Of a DNA stretch of 64,000 nt, positions 56,659 to 64,000 are shown in pieces. The position numbers and the translations under genes are program-made. The first letter of the stretch is position 1. Every line of letters begins with the position of its first letter. The notes under the pieces were generated by a model. The model saw nothing but the letters and a program-made list of their open reading frames with translations, was not told the DNA's origin and searched no databases. The DNA is taken from NCBI RefSeq assembly GCF_029537485.1, contig NZ_JARPUS010000007.1:124001-188000 (forward strand), written 5' to 3'. The DNA comes from Pseudomonas sp. GOM6 (GTDB lineage Bacteria; Pseudomonadota; Gammaproteobacteria; Pseudomonadales; Pseudomonadaceae).

Positions 56659-57387
56659 TCACTTGGCCTTGAGGGCAATTTCGGCCAGTTGCGGCGCGGG
56701 CTGGTAGCCCGGAATCAGCTCGCCGTTGCCCAGAACGATGGCAGGAGTACCGTTGACGCCAATCATCTGGCCCAGTTCGTACTGTTTGGTGACCGGGTTG
56801 TCGCAGCTGGCGGCCGGCAATTCCTCGCGGGACTTGGCCTTGTCCATGGCAGCCTGGCGGTCCCTTGCGCACCAGACGCTGACCATGGTGTTGTAGCCAT
56901 GACTGCCCACACCCTGACGCGGGAAGGCCATGTAGCGCACTTCGATGCCGCGGCGGTTGAGCTCCGGCACCTCACTGTGCAGCTTCTGGCAGTAACCGCA
57001 ATCGGTGTCGGTGAACACGGTGATGTGCGCCTTGGCCGGTTCCTTGGGCGAGAACACCACCATTTCGCTGGCGGGCACGTCGTTAATCGCCTTGGCGATA
57101 CCCTTGCTCTCGGACTGACGGGTCAGATTGACAGCATTGCCATCCTTGATCTGGTACAGGTTGCCCTGCACGAGGAACTGGCCATCAGCACTGGCGTAAA
57201 GCATACGCCCGCCCTGTAGGTGTACCTGGAACAGGCCGTTCATCGGGCTCTCGGCAATGGCCTCGATCGGCATATCGGGTTGCAGCTTGGTCAGGGTGGC
57301 GCGAATGGCCTGATCTGGATCGGCAGCGAGAGCAACAGAAGCGGCGAGACTGAGAACGGCACCGCCCAAAACACGGGAAAGGGACAT
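56659..57387 (-). CDS. dsbC: periplasmic thiol:disulfide isomerase DsbC
   Basis: The 242-residue protein has a signal peptide (MSLSRVLGGAVLSLAASVALA), an N-terminal dimerisation domain and a thioredoxin fold with CGYC at residues 130-133 and the cis-Pro loop GVNGTPAIVL. It corrects wrong disulfides in the periplasm. It follows xerD on the same strand, across a 280-bp gap. Confidence 0.95.
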   Translation of the reverse strand: MSLSRVLGGAVLSLAASVALAADPDQAIRATLTKLQPDMPIEAIAESPMNGLFQVHLQGGRMLYASADGQFLVQGNLYQIKDGNAVNLTRQSESKGIAKAINDVPASEMVVFSPKEPAKAHITVFTDTDCGYCQKLHSEVPELNRRGIEVRYMAFPRQGVGSHGYNTMVSVWCARDRQAAMDKAKSREELPAASCDNPVTKQYELGQMIGVNGTPAIVLGNGELIPGYQPAPQLAEIALKAK

Positions 57388-57517
57388 GGAGCACTCCTAT
57401 GAACAGTGGCGCAAGCCTACCACAGCCTCTGGCTAGAGCCGACGGCATGCGCCAGGCGGCCATGCTGGGGAGATGGGCTGTTGATTCGACACAGCATGGA
57501 GCCCGCACCTGACTCAG

Positions 57518-57649
57518 CCATGGCCAGGCGTTCGCCCTTTGCGACGCGCGCGGTACGCAACCCTGGTGTCGACATCCCTGTCGCGACCATGTACCGCCAC
57601 CGAGCCCCGGCCTGGCCATCCATGGCCAGGCGTTCGCCCTTTGCGACGC
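57518..57649. repeat. exact 30-bp direct repeat with palindrome, xerD-dsbC gap
   Basis: The 30-bp sequence starting CCATGGCCAGGCGTTCGCCC occurs identically at 57518-57547 and 57620-57649 (102-bp period). Just before the second copy, CCTGGCCATC/CATGGCCAGG (57611-57630) forms a near-perfect 20-bp palindrome overlapping it. The rest of the 280-bp gap (57388-57667) holds no gene that I can support. Confidence 0.85.
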
Positions 57650-57667
57650 AGTGCGTCGCAAGCGGGC

Positions 57668-58564
57668 TCACCCCCTCGGGTGGTGCTGGGCGTGAAGTTC
57701 CTGCAGGCGGGCACGGGCGATGTGGGTGTAGATCTGCGTGGTGGACAGGTCGCTGTGCCCCAGCAGCATCTGCACCACGCGCAAATCGGCACCGTGATTG
57801 AGCAGATGAGTGGCGAAGGCATGGCGCAGGGTATGCGGCGACAGCGGCTTGTTGATGCCCGCGACCAACGCCTGGTGCTTGATGCGGTGCCAGAAGGTCT
57901 GCCGGGTCATCTGCTCGCCGCGCAGGCTGGGGAACAATACATCGCTGGGACGCCCGCCCAGCAGCAGCCCTCGAGCCTCCTGTTGGTAGCGTTCGATCCA
58001 CAAGATCGCCTCCTCCCCCAACGGCACCAGGCGCTCCTTGCTGCCCTTGCCGAACACCCGCAGCACCCCTTGACGCAGATTGACCTGCTCCAGAGTCAGC
58101 GACACCAACTCGGTCACCCGCAGGCCACAGGCATACAGCACCTCCAGCATGGCGCGATCACGCATACCAATCGGGTCGTCCAGATCCGGGGCTGCCAGCA
58201 ACGCCTCGACATCCGCTTCCGACAGGGATTTAGGCAAGGGCCGACCGATCTGCGGCAGCTCGACCTGTAAAGTAGGGTCTTCGGCGATCAAGCCCTCGCG
58301 CAGCAGATAACGATAGAAACCCCGCAAGCCGGAGAGCAGGCGTGCAGTCGAGCGCGACTTGTAGCCCTGCTGCAGGCGCCAGGCCAGGTGATCGAGAATG
58401 ATCTCCCGCCCGGCGTTCTCCAGCGACAGGTCACGCGCCTGCAGCCACTCGTTGAACAGACCAAGGTCGCTGCGATAAGACGCCCGGGTATGTACCGAAA
58501 GGCCTTTCTCCAGCCACAGGGCATCTAGGTAGCGGTCAATCAGAGGGTGGTCGATAACGGGCAT
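57668..58564 (-). CDS. xerD: site-specific tyrosine recombinase XerD
   Basis: The 298-residue recombinase acts with XerC at dif to resolve chromosome dimers. The core-binding domain (about 1-100) is followed by the catalytic domain: RVTELV (Arg), GKGSKERLVPL (Lys), HTLRHAFATHLLNHG (His-x-x-Arg) and Tyr279 in HSDLSTTQIYTHI. Length and residue spacing equal those of E. coli XerD. It is upstream of dsbC on the same strand. Confidence 0.97.
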   Translation of the reverse strand: MPVIDHPLIDRYLDALWLEKGLSVHTRASYRSDLGLFNEWLQARDLSLENAGREIILDHLAWRLQQGYKSRSTARLLSGLRGFYRYLLREGLIAEDPTLQVELPQIGRPLPKSLSEADVEALLAAPDLDDPIGMRDRAMLEVLYACGLRVTELVSLTLEQVNLRQGVLRVFGKGSKERLVPLGEEAILWIERYQQEARGLLLGGRPSDVLFPSLRGEQMTRQTFWHRIKHQALVAGINKPLSPHTLRHAFATHLLNHGADLRVVQMLLGHSDLSTTQIYTHIARARLQELHAQHHPRG

Positions 58565-58640
58565 GGCCAGGCTGTATTTGAGGAAGACAACCGCTAGTCT
58601 TCCATAGCCAACCTACCCTCACCAGAGACACGGAGTCCTG

Positions 58641-60440
58641 ATGAACGAAACGCACGTCCTCCTCGGCATCGGCGGCATCGGGGCCGCCGCGCTGGCCAGC
58701 CAATGGCTGGCCTGGCGCCTGCGCCTGCCGGCAATCCTGTTCCTGCTCATCTGCGGCATTCTCGCCGGCCCGGTACTCGGACTGCTCGACCCCGAAGCAC
58801 TCTTCGGCCCCCTGCTGTTCCCACTGGTATCGCTGTCCGTCGCCCTGATCCTGTTCGAGGGCAGCCTGACCCTGCGACTGTCGGAATGGAAGGAGATCGG
58901 CGGCGTGGTTCAGCGCATGGTCACCCTGGGAGCTCTGGCGACCTGGCTGGTGATCGCCGCCGCCACCCACTACCTGCTCGGTTTCTCCTGGGACCTGGCC
59001 GTGCTGTTCGGTACGTTGACCCTAGTCACCGGCCCTACGGTGATCGTCCCCATGCTGCGGGTGATGCGCCCCAATGCAGCGGTGGCCAACATCCTGCGCT
59101 GGGAAGGCATCGTTATCGACCCCATCGGCGCCCTGCTGGCCGTCGTGGTGTACAGCTTCATCGCCAGCCGCAGCGGCAGCACACCGCTTGGCGAGAGCAT
59201 ACTGACCTTCGCTCAGGTGATCGCCTGCGGCAGTTTCTTCGGCGTGGTGGGCGGCTGGTCTTTCGGCCAGGCACTGCGCCGCCACTGGCTACCGGAATAC
59301 CTGGAAAATCTCGGCGCCCTGGCCGCCGTGCTGGGCATTTTCATCGCCAGCAACCTGCTGGTACACGAATCCGGACTACTGGCCGTGACCGTGATGGGCA
59401 TGTGGCTGGCCAACATGCGCGGGGTAGACGTCAAGCACATCCTGCACTTCAAGGAGAACCTCAGCGTCCTGCTGATCTCCGGACTGTTCATCCTGCTGGC
59501 TGCCCGCCTAGACCTGAAAGCCCTGATCGCCCTCGGTCCGGCAACCTTGCTGCTGCTGGCGATTATCCAGTTCATCGCCCGCCCGCTCTGCGTGGCCCTG
59601 AGCACCTTCGGCTCCAACCTGAACTGGCGTGAACGCTCTCTGCTGGCCTGGATCGCCCCGCGCGGCATCGTGGCTGCCGCCGTATCGGCCATCTTTGCCG
59701 AACGGCTGGAGGCTCATGGCGTGGCCCAGGCTGAACTGCTGGTCCCTCTGACCTTTCTGGTGATCATCGGCACCGTGGTCCTGCAGAGCGCCACCGCGCG
59801 TCCGCTGGCCCAGTTGCTGAAAGTATCGGAGCCTTCACCCCGCGGTTTTCTGATCATCGGCGCCAACCCCGTGGCCCGCGCCATCGGCAAAGCCCTGCAG
59901 CAGCGCAACCACCGCATCTTGCTGACCGACTCCAGCTGGGAAAACATCAGCGCCGCACGCATGGACGGCCTGCCCACTTACTTCGGCAACCCGGCTTCCC
60001 AGCACGCCGACGCGCATCTGGACCTGATCGGACTCGGCCAACTGCTCGCCCTGTCTCCCTCCAGCGAACAGAACAGCGTGGCCTGCACGCGCTTCCGCCC
60101 CGACTTTGGCAAGGCCAACCTGTACTACCTGCCAAGCCAGCGCGAACAGCGCCTGAGCGAGAAGCACCGCACCAGCGACGAGCACCGCGGCCAGCCTTTC
60201 GGCTACCCGGCGCAAAACTATGGCCAACTGGCCAGCGCTCTGGCACGCGGTGCAGAAGTGCGCAGCACCACCCTCTCCGGCAGCTTCGGCTGGGCCGACT
60301 ACCAGGCCCTGTACGGCGAACGGGCCACCTTGCTGCTGGCCTTCGACCCCAAAGGCTGGTTCCACATCGCCAGCGCCACGCTGAGCTTTACCCCGGATGC
60401 CGACTGGACGCTGGTCGCCCTGATCGAGCCCGAGGCATAA
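58641..60440 (+). CDS. CPA1-type cation:proton antiporter with TrkA-N domain
   Basis: The 599-residue protein has about twelve TM helices with the sodium/proton exchanger signature (RLPAILFLLICGILAGP, ILFEGSLTL, TGPTVIVPMLR, GIVIDPIGALLAV). The TrkA-N/RCK-like nucleotide-binding domain follows (about 400-520: GFLIIGANPVARAIGKALQQRNHRILLTDSS). It exchanges Na+ or K+ for H+ across the inner membrane, gated by a cytosolic ligand. The CGGAG ribosome binding site is good. It is divergent from xerD. Confidence 0.93.
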   Translation: MNETHVLLGIGGIGAAALASQWLAWRLRLPAILFLLICGILAGPVLGLLDPEALFGPLLFPLVSLSVALILFEGSLTLRLSEWKEIGGVVQRMVTLGALATWLVIAAATHYLLGFSWDLAVLFGTLTLVTGPTVIVPMLRVMRPNAAVANILRWEGIVIDPIGALLAVVVYSFIASRSGSTPLGESILTFAQVIACGSFFGVVGGWSFGQALRRHWLPEYLENLGALAAVLGIFIASNLLVHESGLLAVTVMGMWLANMRGVDVKHILHFKENLSVLLISGLFILLAARLDLKALIALGPATLLLLAIIQFIARPLCVALSTFGSNLNWRERSLLAWIAPRGIVAAAVSAIFAERLEAHGVAQAELLVPLTFLVIIGTVVLQSATARPLAQLLKVSEPSPRGFLIIGANPVARAIGKALQQRNHRILLTDSSWENISAARMDGLPTYFGNPASQHADAHLDLIGLGQLLALSPSSEQNSVACTRFRPDFGKANLYYLPSQREQRLSEKHRTSDEHRGQPFGYPAQNYGQLASALARGAEVRSTTLSGSFGWADYQALYGERATLLLAFDPKGWFHIASATLSFTPDADWTLVALIEPEA

Positions 60441-60442
60441 CA

Positions 60443-60468
60443 ACAAGGCGCCCCTCGGGGCGCCTTGT
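60443..60468. terminator. bidirectional hairpin between antiporter and thioesterase genes
   Basis: ACAAGGCGCCCC pairs with GGGGCGCCTTGT, a 12-bp palindrome directly after the antiporter stop. Confidence 0.8.
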
Positions 60469-60471
60469 CAT

Positions 60472-60882
60472 TCAGTTGAAATCGGCCAGCACCGGAATCG
60501 GCTTCTTGTCCTCGTCGATGGCGACAAAGCTGAACACGCCATTGATGGCACGCTCGCGACCGCCGCAGTACATACCCTCGACGAACACCTCCACCTCGAC
60601 CTTGAGGCTGGTGTTACCCACCGCGATCACCCGGCCGATCAGCTCAACGATGGAGCCGGCGGGAATCGCATGCTTGAAGTCGATGCGGTCGGTCGACACC
60701 GTCACCAGCGGCAAACGGCAGAAGCGCGTGGCGGCGATGAATGACACTTCGTCCATCCAGGCCAGCGCCGTGCCGCCGAACAGGGTGTTGTGATGATTGG
60801 TGGTCGGCGGAAACACCGCCTTGACCACGCGGGTCTCCGACAACTCGGTTCGACGCTGGATCTCTTGCTCTCTCGGGGTCAT
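60472..60882 (-). CDS. acyl-CoA thioesterase (YciA-like hotdog fold)
   Basis: The 136-residue protein has a single hotdog domain: NHHNTLFGGTALAWMDEVSFIAATRF, VTVSTDRIDFKHAIPAGSIVELIGRVIAVGNTSLKVEVEVFVE. This matches the BFIT/YciA-type acyl-CoA hydrolases that release CoA from acyl-CoA. I chose ATG at 60882; the GGAG lies 11 nt upstream. The substrate chain length is unknown. Confidence 0.9.
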   Translation of the reverse strand: MTPREQEIQRRTELSETRVVKAVFPPTTNHHNTLFGGTALAWMDEVSFIAATRFCRLPLVTVSTDRIDFKHAIPAGSIVELIGRVIAVGNTSLKVEVEVFVEGMYCGGRERAINGVFSFVAIDEDKKPIPVLADFN

Positions 60883-60993
60883 GCCACTAATGCTCCAGAT
60901 GGACTGTGGCCGCCCGTGCCGCGCTGTTGTGGTTATTGTCACGCTGCCCGTACGGCAGGGCTGGAACTCGTCGGTCAGCGAGCTCCAGAAACA

Positions 60994-61021
60994 AAAAAAG
61001 CAGCCCGGAGGCTGCTTTTTT
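60994..61021. terminator. terminator after rplS
   Basis: AAAAAAGCAGCC and GGCTGCTTTTTT pair around CGGA. It ends the rpsP-rimM-trmD-rplS operon on the minus strand. Confidence 0.92.
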
Positions 61022-61041
61022 CAGGTCGGAAGACCGTCCGA

Positions 61042-61392
61042 TCAGGACAGCTTTTCCTTGATGCGCGCTGCCTTGCCGGACAGGTCGCGGAGGTAGTACA
61101 GCTTGGCCTTGCGCACGTCACCACGACGCTTCACGCTCACGCTGTCGATCAGCGGCGAGTAGGTCTGGAAGGTACGCTCAACGCCAACACCGTTGGAGAT
61201 CTTACGTACGGTGAAAGCGCTGTTCAGGCCGCGGTTACGCTTGCCGATCACCACACCTTCGAAAGCCTGGAGACGGGAACGGTCGCCTTCCTTCACTTTC
61301 ACTTGAACGATGATGGTGTCGCCCGGGGCGAAGGCCGGGACTTCTTTGTTCATCTGCTCGGCTTCGAGCTGCTGAATGATCTTGTTGGTCAT
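61042..61392 (-). CDS. rplS: 50S ribosomal protein L19
   Basis: The 116-residue protein is found at the 30S-50S interface. Conserved [45 protein letters not shown] and the C-terminal [23 protein letters not shown] confirm it. It is the last gene of the rpsP-rimM-trmD-rplS operon. Confidence 0.99.
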   Translation of the reverse strand: MTNKIIQQLEAEQMNKEVPAFAPGDTIIVQVKVKEGDRSRLQAFEGVVIGKRNRGLNSAFTVRKISNGVGVERTFQTYSPLIDSVSVKRRGDVRKAKLYYLRDLSGKAARIKEKLS

Positions 61393-61432
61393 GCTGTGCT
61401 CCTAAGACAAACCTGAGTTTGTCATCGATACG

Positions 61433-62176
61433 TTAACTATCGTCCCGCTGGCGGATGTATTCCTCCAGCAGCTTTTGCTCTTCTCCAGAAAGCGAGCGGC
61501 AATCCAGAAGATCGGGGCGACGCTCCCAGGTCCGACCAAGGGACTGCTGGAGGCGCCAACGCCGGATGTGTTCGTGGTTGCCACTGAGCAACACATCAGG
61601 AACACGTTTGCCCTCGTACAGCTCCGGACGGGTGTAATGAGGACAATCGAGAAGGCCGTCACTAAACGAGTCCTCCTCGGCGGAATCTGCATGCCCGAGC
61701 GCGCCCGGTAGCAGCCGCGTAACAGCATCGATCAGCACCATCGCCGGAAGCTCACCGCCGGAGAGGACATAATCGCCAATCGACCATTCCTCATCGACAT
61801 GCGCTTCAATGAAACGCTCGTCGATGCCTTCGTAGCGGCCGGCGATGAGAATCAGCGCCTGCTCGCTAGCCAGTTCACGAACCCCCTGCTGACTCAGCTG
61901 GCGGCCCTGCGGCGACAGGTAGATCACCTTCGCTGCTTCCCCTGCATCCGCCTTGGCCGCAGCCAGGGCATCTTCCAGAGGCTTGATCTTCATCACCATG
62001 CCGGGGCCACCGCCGAAAGGGCGATCATCCACGGTCTGATGACGGTCGGCGGTGTAATCTCGCAACTGCCGGCAGTTCAACTGCAGCAGCCCCTGCTTCA
62101 CCGCACGACTGGTAATACCGTACTGACTGATGGCAGCGAACATCTCCGGAAAGATGCTGATGACTTCAACACGCAT
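61433..62176 (-). CDS. trmD: tRNA m1G37 methyltransferase
   Basis: The 247-residue SPOUT-class enzyme methylates G37 of tRNAs, preventing +1 frameshifts. The knot region reads [54 protein letters not shown]. It follows rimM by 9 bp. Confidence 0.99.
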   Translation of the reverse strand: MRVEVISIFPEMFAAISQYGITSRAVKQGLLQLNCRQLRDYTADRHQTVDDRPFGGGPGMVMKIKPLEDALAAAKADAGEAAKVIYLSPQGRQLSQQGVRELASEQALILIAGRYEGIDERFIEAHVDEEWSIGDYVLSGGELPAMVLIDAVTRLLPGALGHADSAEEDSFSDGLLDCPHYTRPELYEGKRVPDVLLSGNHEHIRRWRLQQSLGRTWERRPDLLDCRSLSGEEQKLLEEYIRQRDDS

Positions 62177-62185
62177 GGTCGGGGC

Positions 62186-62719
62186 TCAGAAATCCGCGTC
62201 CCAGTCCACCCGCATCTCGCCAGCGGCCAGGTCGATCTGCTGCACGCACTGCTCGGTATAGGGCAGCAAACGCTCGCGATCATCCAGGCTGCCCGCACAG
62301 GGCTTGACCACCATCACATCGTTGGCGCCGGTTTCCAGCAGGTGATCGAGGCGCCCGAGCAGTTGCCCTTGCATGTCGATCACGTTCAGCCCTACCAGTT
62401 GGTACCAGTAGAACTCGCCCTCTTCGAGGTCAGGCAACTGCTCACGGGGTACACAGATCTCGAATCCTGCGTAGGTGCGGGCCACCTCGCGATCATCGAG
62501 CCCCTTGAGCTTGGCTACCAGTACCTTGCCTTGCAGGCGACCGTTGACCAGCTCCATCTGCTTGACCTCGCCATCGCGCCTGAGCGTCCAACGGCGGTAG
62601 TCGAGCAGATTGTCGATCGGGTCGGTGAAGGAGTAAATCTTCACTTCCCCACGCACGCCGTGCACCGAAGTGATTTTGCCGAGGACGACCAGGTCCTCAG
62701 CTGACGGCGTAGCGTTCAT
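62186..62719 (-). CDS. rimM: 16S rRNA processing protein RimM
   Basis: The 177-residue protein has an N-terminal RimM barrel (LVVLGKITSVHGVRGEVKIYSFTDPIDNLLDYRRW) and a C-terminal PRC barrel (FYWYQLVGLNVIDMQGQLLGRLDHLLETGANDVMVVK). It helps assemble the 30S head. It is between rpsP (5 bp gap) and trmD. Confidence 0.98.
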   Translation of the reverse strand: MNATPSAEDLVVLGKITSVHGVRGEVKIYSFTDPIDNLLDYRRWTLRRDGEVKQMELVNGRLQGKVLVAKLKGLDDREVARTYAGFEICVPREQLPDLEEGEFYWYQLVGLNVIDMQGQLLGRLDHLLETGANDVMVVKPCAGSLDDRERLLPYTEQCVQQIDLAAGEMRVDWDADF

Positions 62720-62724
62720 AGTGC

Positions 62725-62976
62725 TTAGGCAGCAGCCTTAGCAGCTTCCTTCAGCAGCTGAGCAACGCGCTCAGACGGCTGGGCGCCCTGGCTCAGCCAG
62801 TAGGTAGCGCGCTCCTGGTTTACGGAGAGCTTCACTTCGGCACCAGTGGCGATCGGGTTGAAGAAGCCGATACGCTCAACAAAGCGACCATCGCGCGCAT
62901 TGCGGCTGTTGGTCACGGTCAGGTGGTAGAAGGGGCGCTTCTTGGAGCCGCCACGAGCAAGACGGATGGTTACCAT
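62725..62976 (-). CDS. rpsP: 30S ribosomal protein S16
   Basis: The 83-residue protein begins [41 protein letters not shown], the S16 signature. It is the first gene of the operon, behind the promoter at 63049-63076. Confidence 0.99.
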   Translation of the reverse strand: MVTIRLARGGSKKRPFYHLTVTNSRNARDGRFVERIGFFNPIATGAEVKLSVNQERATYWLSQGAQPSERVAQLLKEAAKAAA

Positions 62977-63048
62977 TGAACTTCGTTCCTGTAATCGGTG
63001 CTAACTTAAGGCACACACTTTGAGGGGCCAAGGCCCGAAAGGCCGCAT

Positions 63049-63076
63049 ATTCTAAGGATTATCCGGCCATTTGCAA
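63049..63076 (-). promoter_or_regulatory. predicted promoter of the rpsP operon
   Basis: On the minus strand -35 TTGCAA (63076-63071) and -10 TAGAAT (63054-63049) are separated by 16 bp. They lie about 75-100 bp upstream of rpsP, after the ffh stop. Confidence 0.6.
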
Positions 63077-63107
63077 ATCTCTTTTTCCGCCGCCCATCGG
63101 CAGCGGC

Positions 63108-64000
63108 TTACAGCTTGGGCATGCCGCCCGGCATCATCCCGCCCAGACCACGCATCATCTTGGCCATGCCGCCCTTGGCGGTGAACTTCTTCATCATCTT
63201 TTGCATCTGCTTGTGCTGCTTGATCAGCCGCCCAACATCCTGCACCTGAGTGCCGGAGCCGAGGGCGATGCGGCGCTTGCGCGAGCCGCTGATGACTTCC
63301 GGATCACGGCGCTCGGCCGGCGTCATGGAGTTGATGATGGCTTCCATCTGCTTGAACTGCTTTTCTGCCGCACCCTGCGCATTGCCCATCTGCGACAGAT
63401 TGACCCCGCCGATGGACGGCAGCTTGTCCATCAGGCCACCGAGGCCACCCATGTTCTTCATCTGCTGCAGCTGATCGCGGAAGTCTTCGAGATCGAAGCC
63501 CTTGCCCTTCTTCAGCTTCTTGGTGAGTTTCTCGGCCTTCTCGCGATCGAGCGTCTGTTCGGCCTGCTCGATCAGGCTGAGCACGTCGCCCATGCCAAGG
63601 ATGCGCGAAGCGATACGATCCGGATGGAAAGGCTCCAGCGCTTCGCTCTTCTCGCCCATACCGATGAACTTGATCGGCTTGCCGGTGATATGGCGCACCG
63701 ACAGCGCGGCACCGCCACGCGCGTCACCGTCGACCTTGGTCAGCACCACGCCGGTCAGCGGCAGTGCATCGCCAAAGGCCTTGGCGGTATTGGCGGCGTC
63801 CTGACCGGTCATGGCATCCACCACGAACAGGGTCTCGGCCGGCTTGATCGCCGCGTGAACGGCCTGGATCTCGGCCATCATTTCTTCATCGACAGCCAGG
63901 CGACCGGCGGTATCGACAATCACCACATCGATGAACTTGAGCTTGGCCTCGGCGATCGCCGCTTGGGCAATGGCCACCGGCTTCTGACTAATGTCGGAGG
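63108..64000 (-). CDS. ffh: signal recognition particle protein Ffh (5' part outside window)
   Basis: The frame is open to the right edge; 296 residues of the C-terminal part are visible. They show the G-domain motifs DTAGRL, TKVDGDARGGAALS and GMGEKSEALEPFHPDRIASRILGMGD, then the methionine-rich M domain that binds 4.5S RNA and signal peptides (SGSRKRRIALGSGTQVQDV ... MQKMMKKF, GGMAKMMRGLGGMMPGG). SRP sends nascent membrane proteins to FtsY. It is upstream of rpsP on the same strand. Confidence 0.98.
   Translation of the reverse strand, partial: SDISQKPVAIAQAAIAEAKLKFIDVVIVDTAGRLAVDEEMMAEIQAVHAAIKPAETLFVVDAMTGQDAANTAKAFGDALPLTGVVLTKVDGDARGGAALSVRHITGKPIKFIGMGEKSEALEPFHPDRIASRILGMGDVLSLIEQAEQTLDREKAEKLTKKLKKGKGFDLEDFRDQLQQMKNMGGLGGLMDKLPSIGGVNLSQMGNAQGAAEKQFKQMEAIINSMTPAERRDPEVISGSRKRRIALGSGTQVQDVGRLIKQHKQMQKMMKKFTAKGGMAKMMRGLGGMMPGGMPKL

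Noticed and set aside
53770..57219. 1149-codon open frame antisense to thrC and hom
   Set aside because: Opposite strand carries two complete conserved enzymes; composition is the His/Gly/Val-rich pattern of an antisense artefact.
57518..57649. Possible CRISPR array
   Set aside because: Only two repeats, no third unit, no cas genes; the interval contains its own palindrome.

Overview
The window is a high-GC chromosomal segment of a Pseudomonas (gammaproteobacterium). The call rests on the gene set and order. From mexJK rightwards the order mexK-mexJ-mexL-rsmJ ... tsaB-adk-ppc ... lysS-prfB ... thrC-hom-dsbC-xerD ... rplS-trmD-rimM-rpsP-ffh follows, as far as I remember it, one arm of the P. 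aeruginosa chromosome. Pseudomonas-type REP/REPIN repeats support the genus. The left half (copper, iron, proline and efflux genes) is a mosaic of loci that I remember as dispersed in P. aeruginosa. No rRNA or tRNA gene, CRISPR array, IS element or prophage gene was found.

Layout. 1-8.5 kb: a truncated PAS-GGDEF-EAL c-di-GMP protein, a small unknown protein, a Bcr/CflA exporter, and an RND pump (adaptor plus permease, no outer-membrane channel) with a divergent AcrR/TtgR-like repressor and a palindrome over the promoter. 8.5-12.3 kb: copper island of CopZ, an unknown periplasmic protein, CopA and CueR, with CueR-type promoters before copZ and copA. 12.3-15.3 kb: iron, a TonB-dependent siderophore receptor behind a Fur box and a ferritin-like BfrA/FtnA. 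15.6-20.6 kb: EamA exporter, RIO kinase overlapping a LysR regulator, a divergent NAD(P)-binding protein with a DUF2218 gene, and an SH3-domain membrane protein. 20.9-26.8 kb: ProC next to trifunctional PutA with GTTGCA operators, then a DUF4197 protein.

27-32.7 kb: mexK-mexJ with divergent mexL, and rsmJ. 32.7-45.4 kb: a run of small housekeeping and uncharacterised genes (calcium-binding EF-hand protein, PEP-mutase-like enzyme, DUF72, tsaB, adk, ppc, a hydrolase/AIM24 pair, a QEGLA/DUF1704 putative metallopeptidase with a lipoprotein, a TetR regulator). 45.5-48.2 kb: lysS and prfB, the latter with the classic programmed +1 frameshift. 48.6-53.7 kb: a dCache-HAMP-GGDEF cyclase, a GMC oxidoreductase, DUF533, ribbon-helix-helix and DJ-1/PfpI proteins. 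53.8-60.9 kb: thrC-hom, dsbC, xerD, a cation:proton antiporter and an acyl-CoA thioesterase. 61-64 kb: the rpsP-rimM-trmD-rplS ribosome/tRNA operon and the 3' part of ffh.

Most of the content is recognisable core genome. I see no clear new multi-gene defence or mobile system. The items most worth following are the DUF1704 protein with an HExxxH motif and its lipoprotein partner, the unknown periplasmic protein inside the copper island, the PutA operator array beside an apparent extra proC, the LysR-RIO kinase overlap, and an exact 30-bp direct repeat beside xerD.
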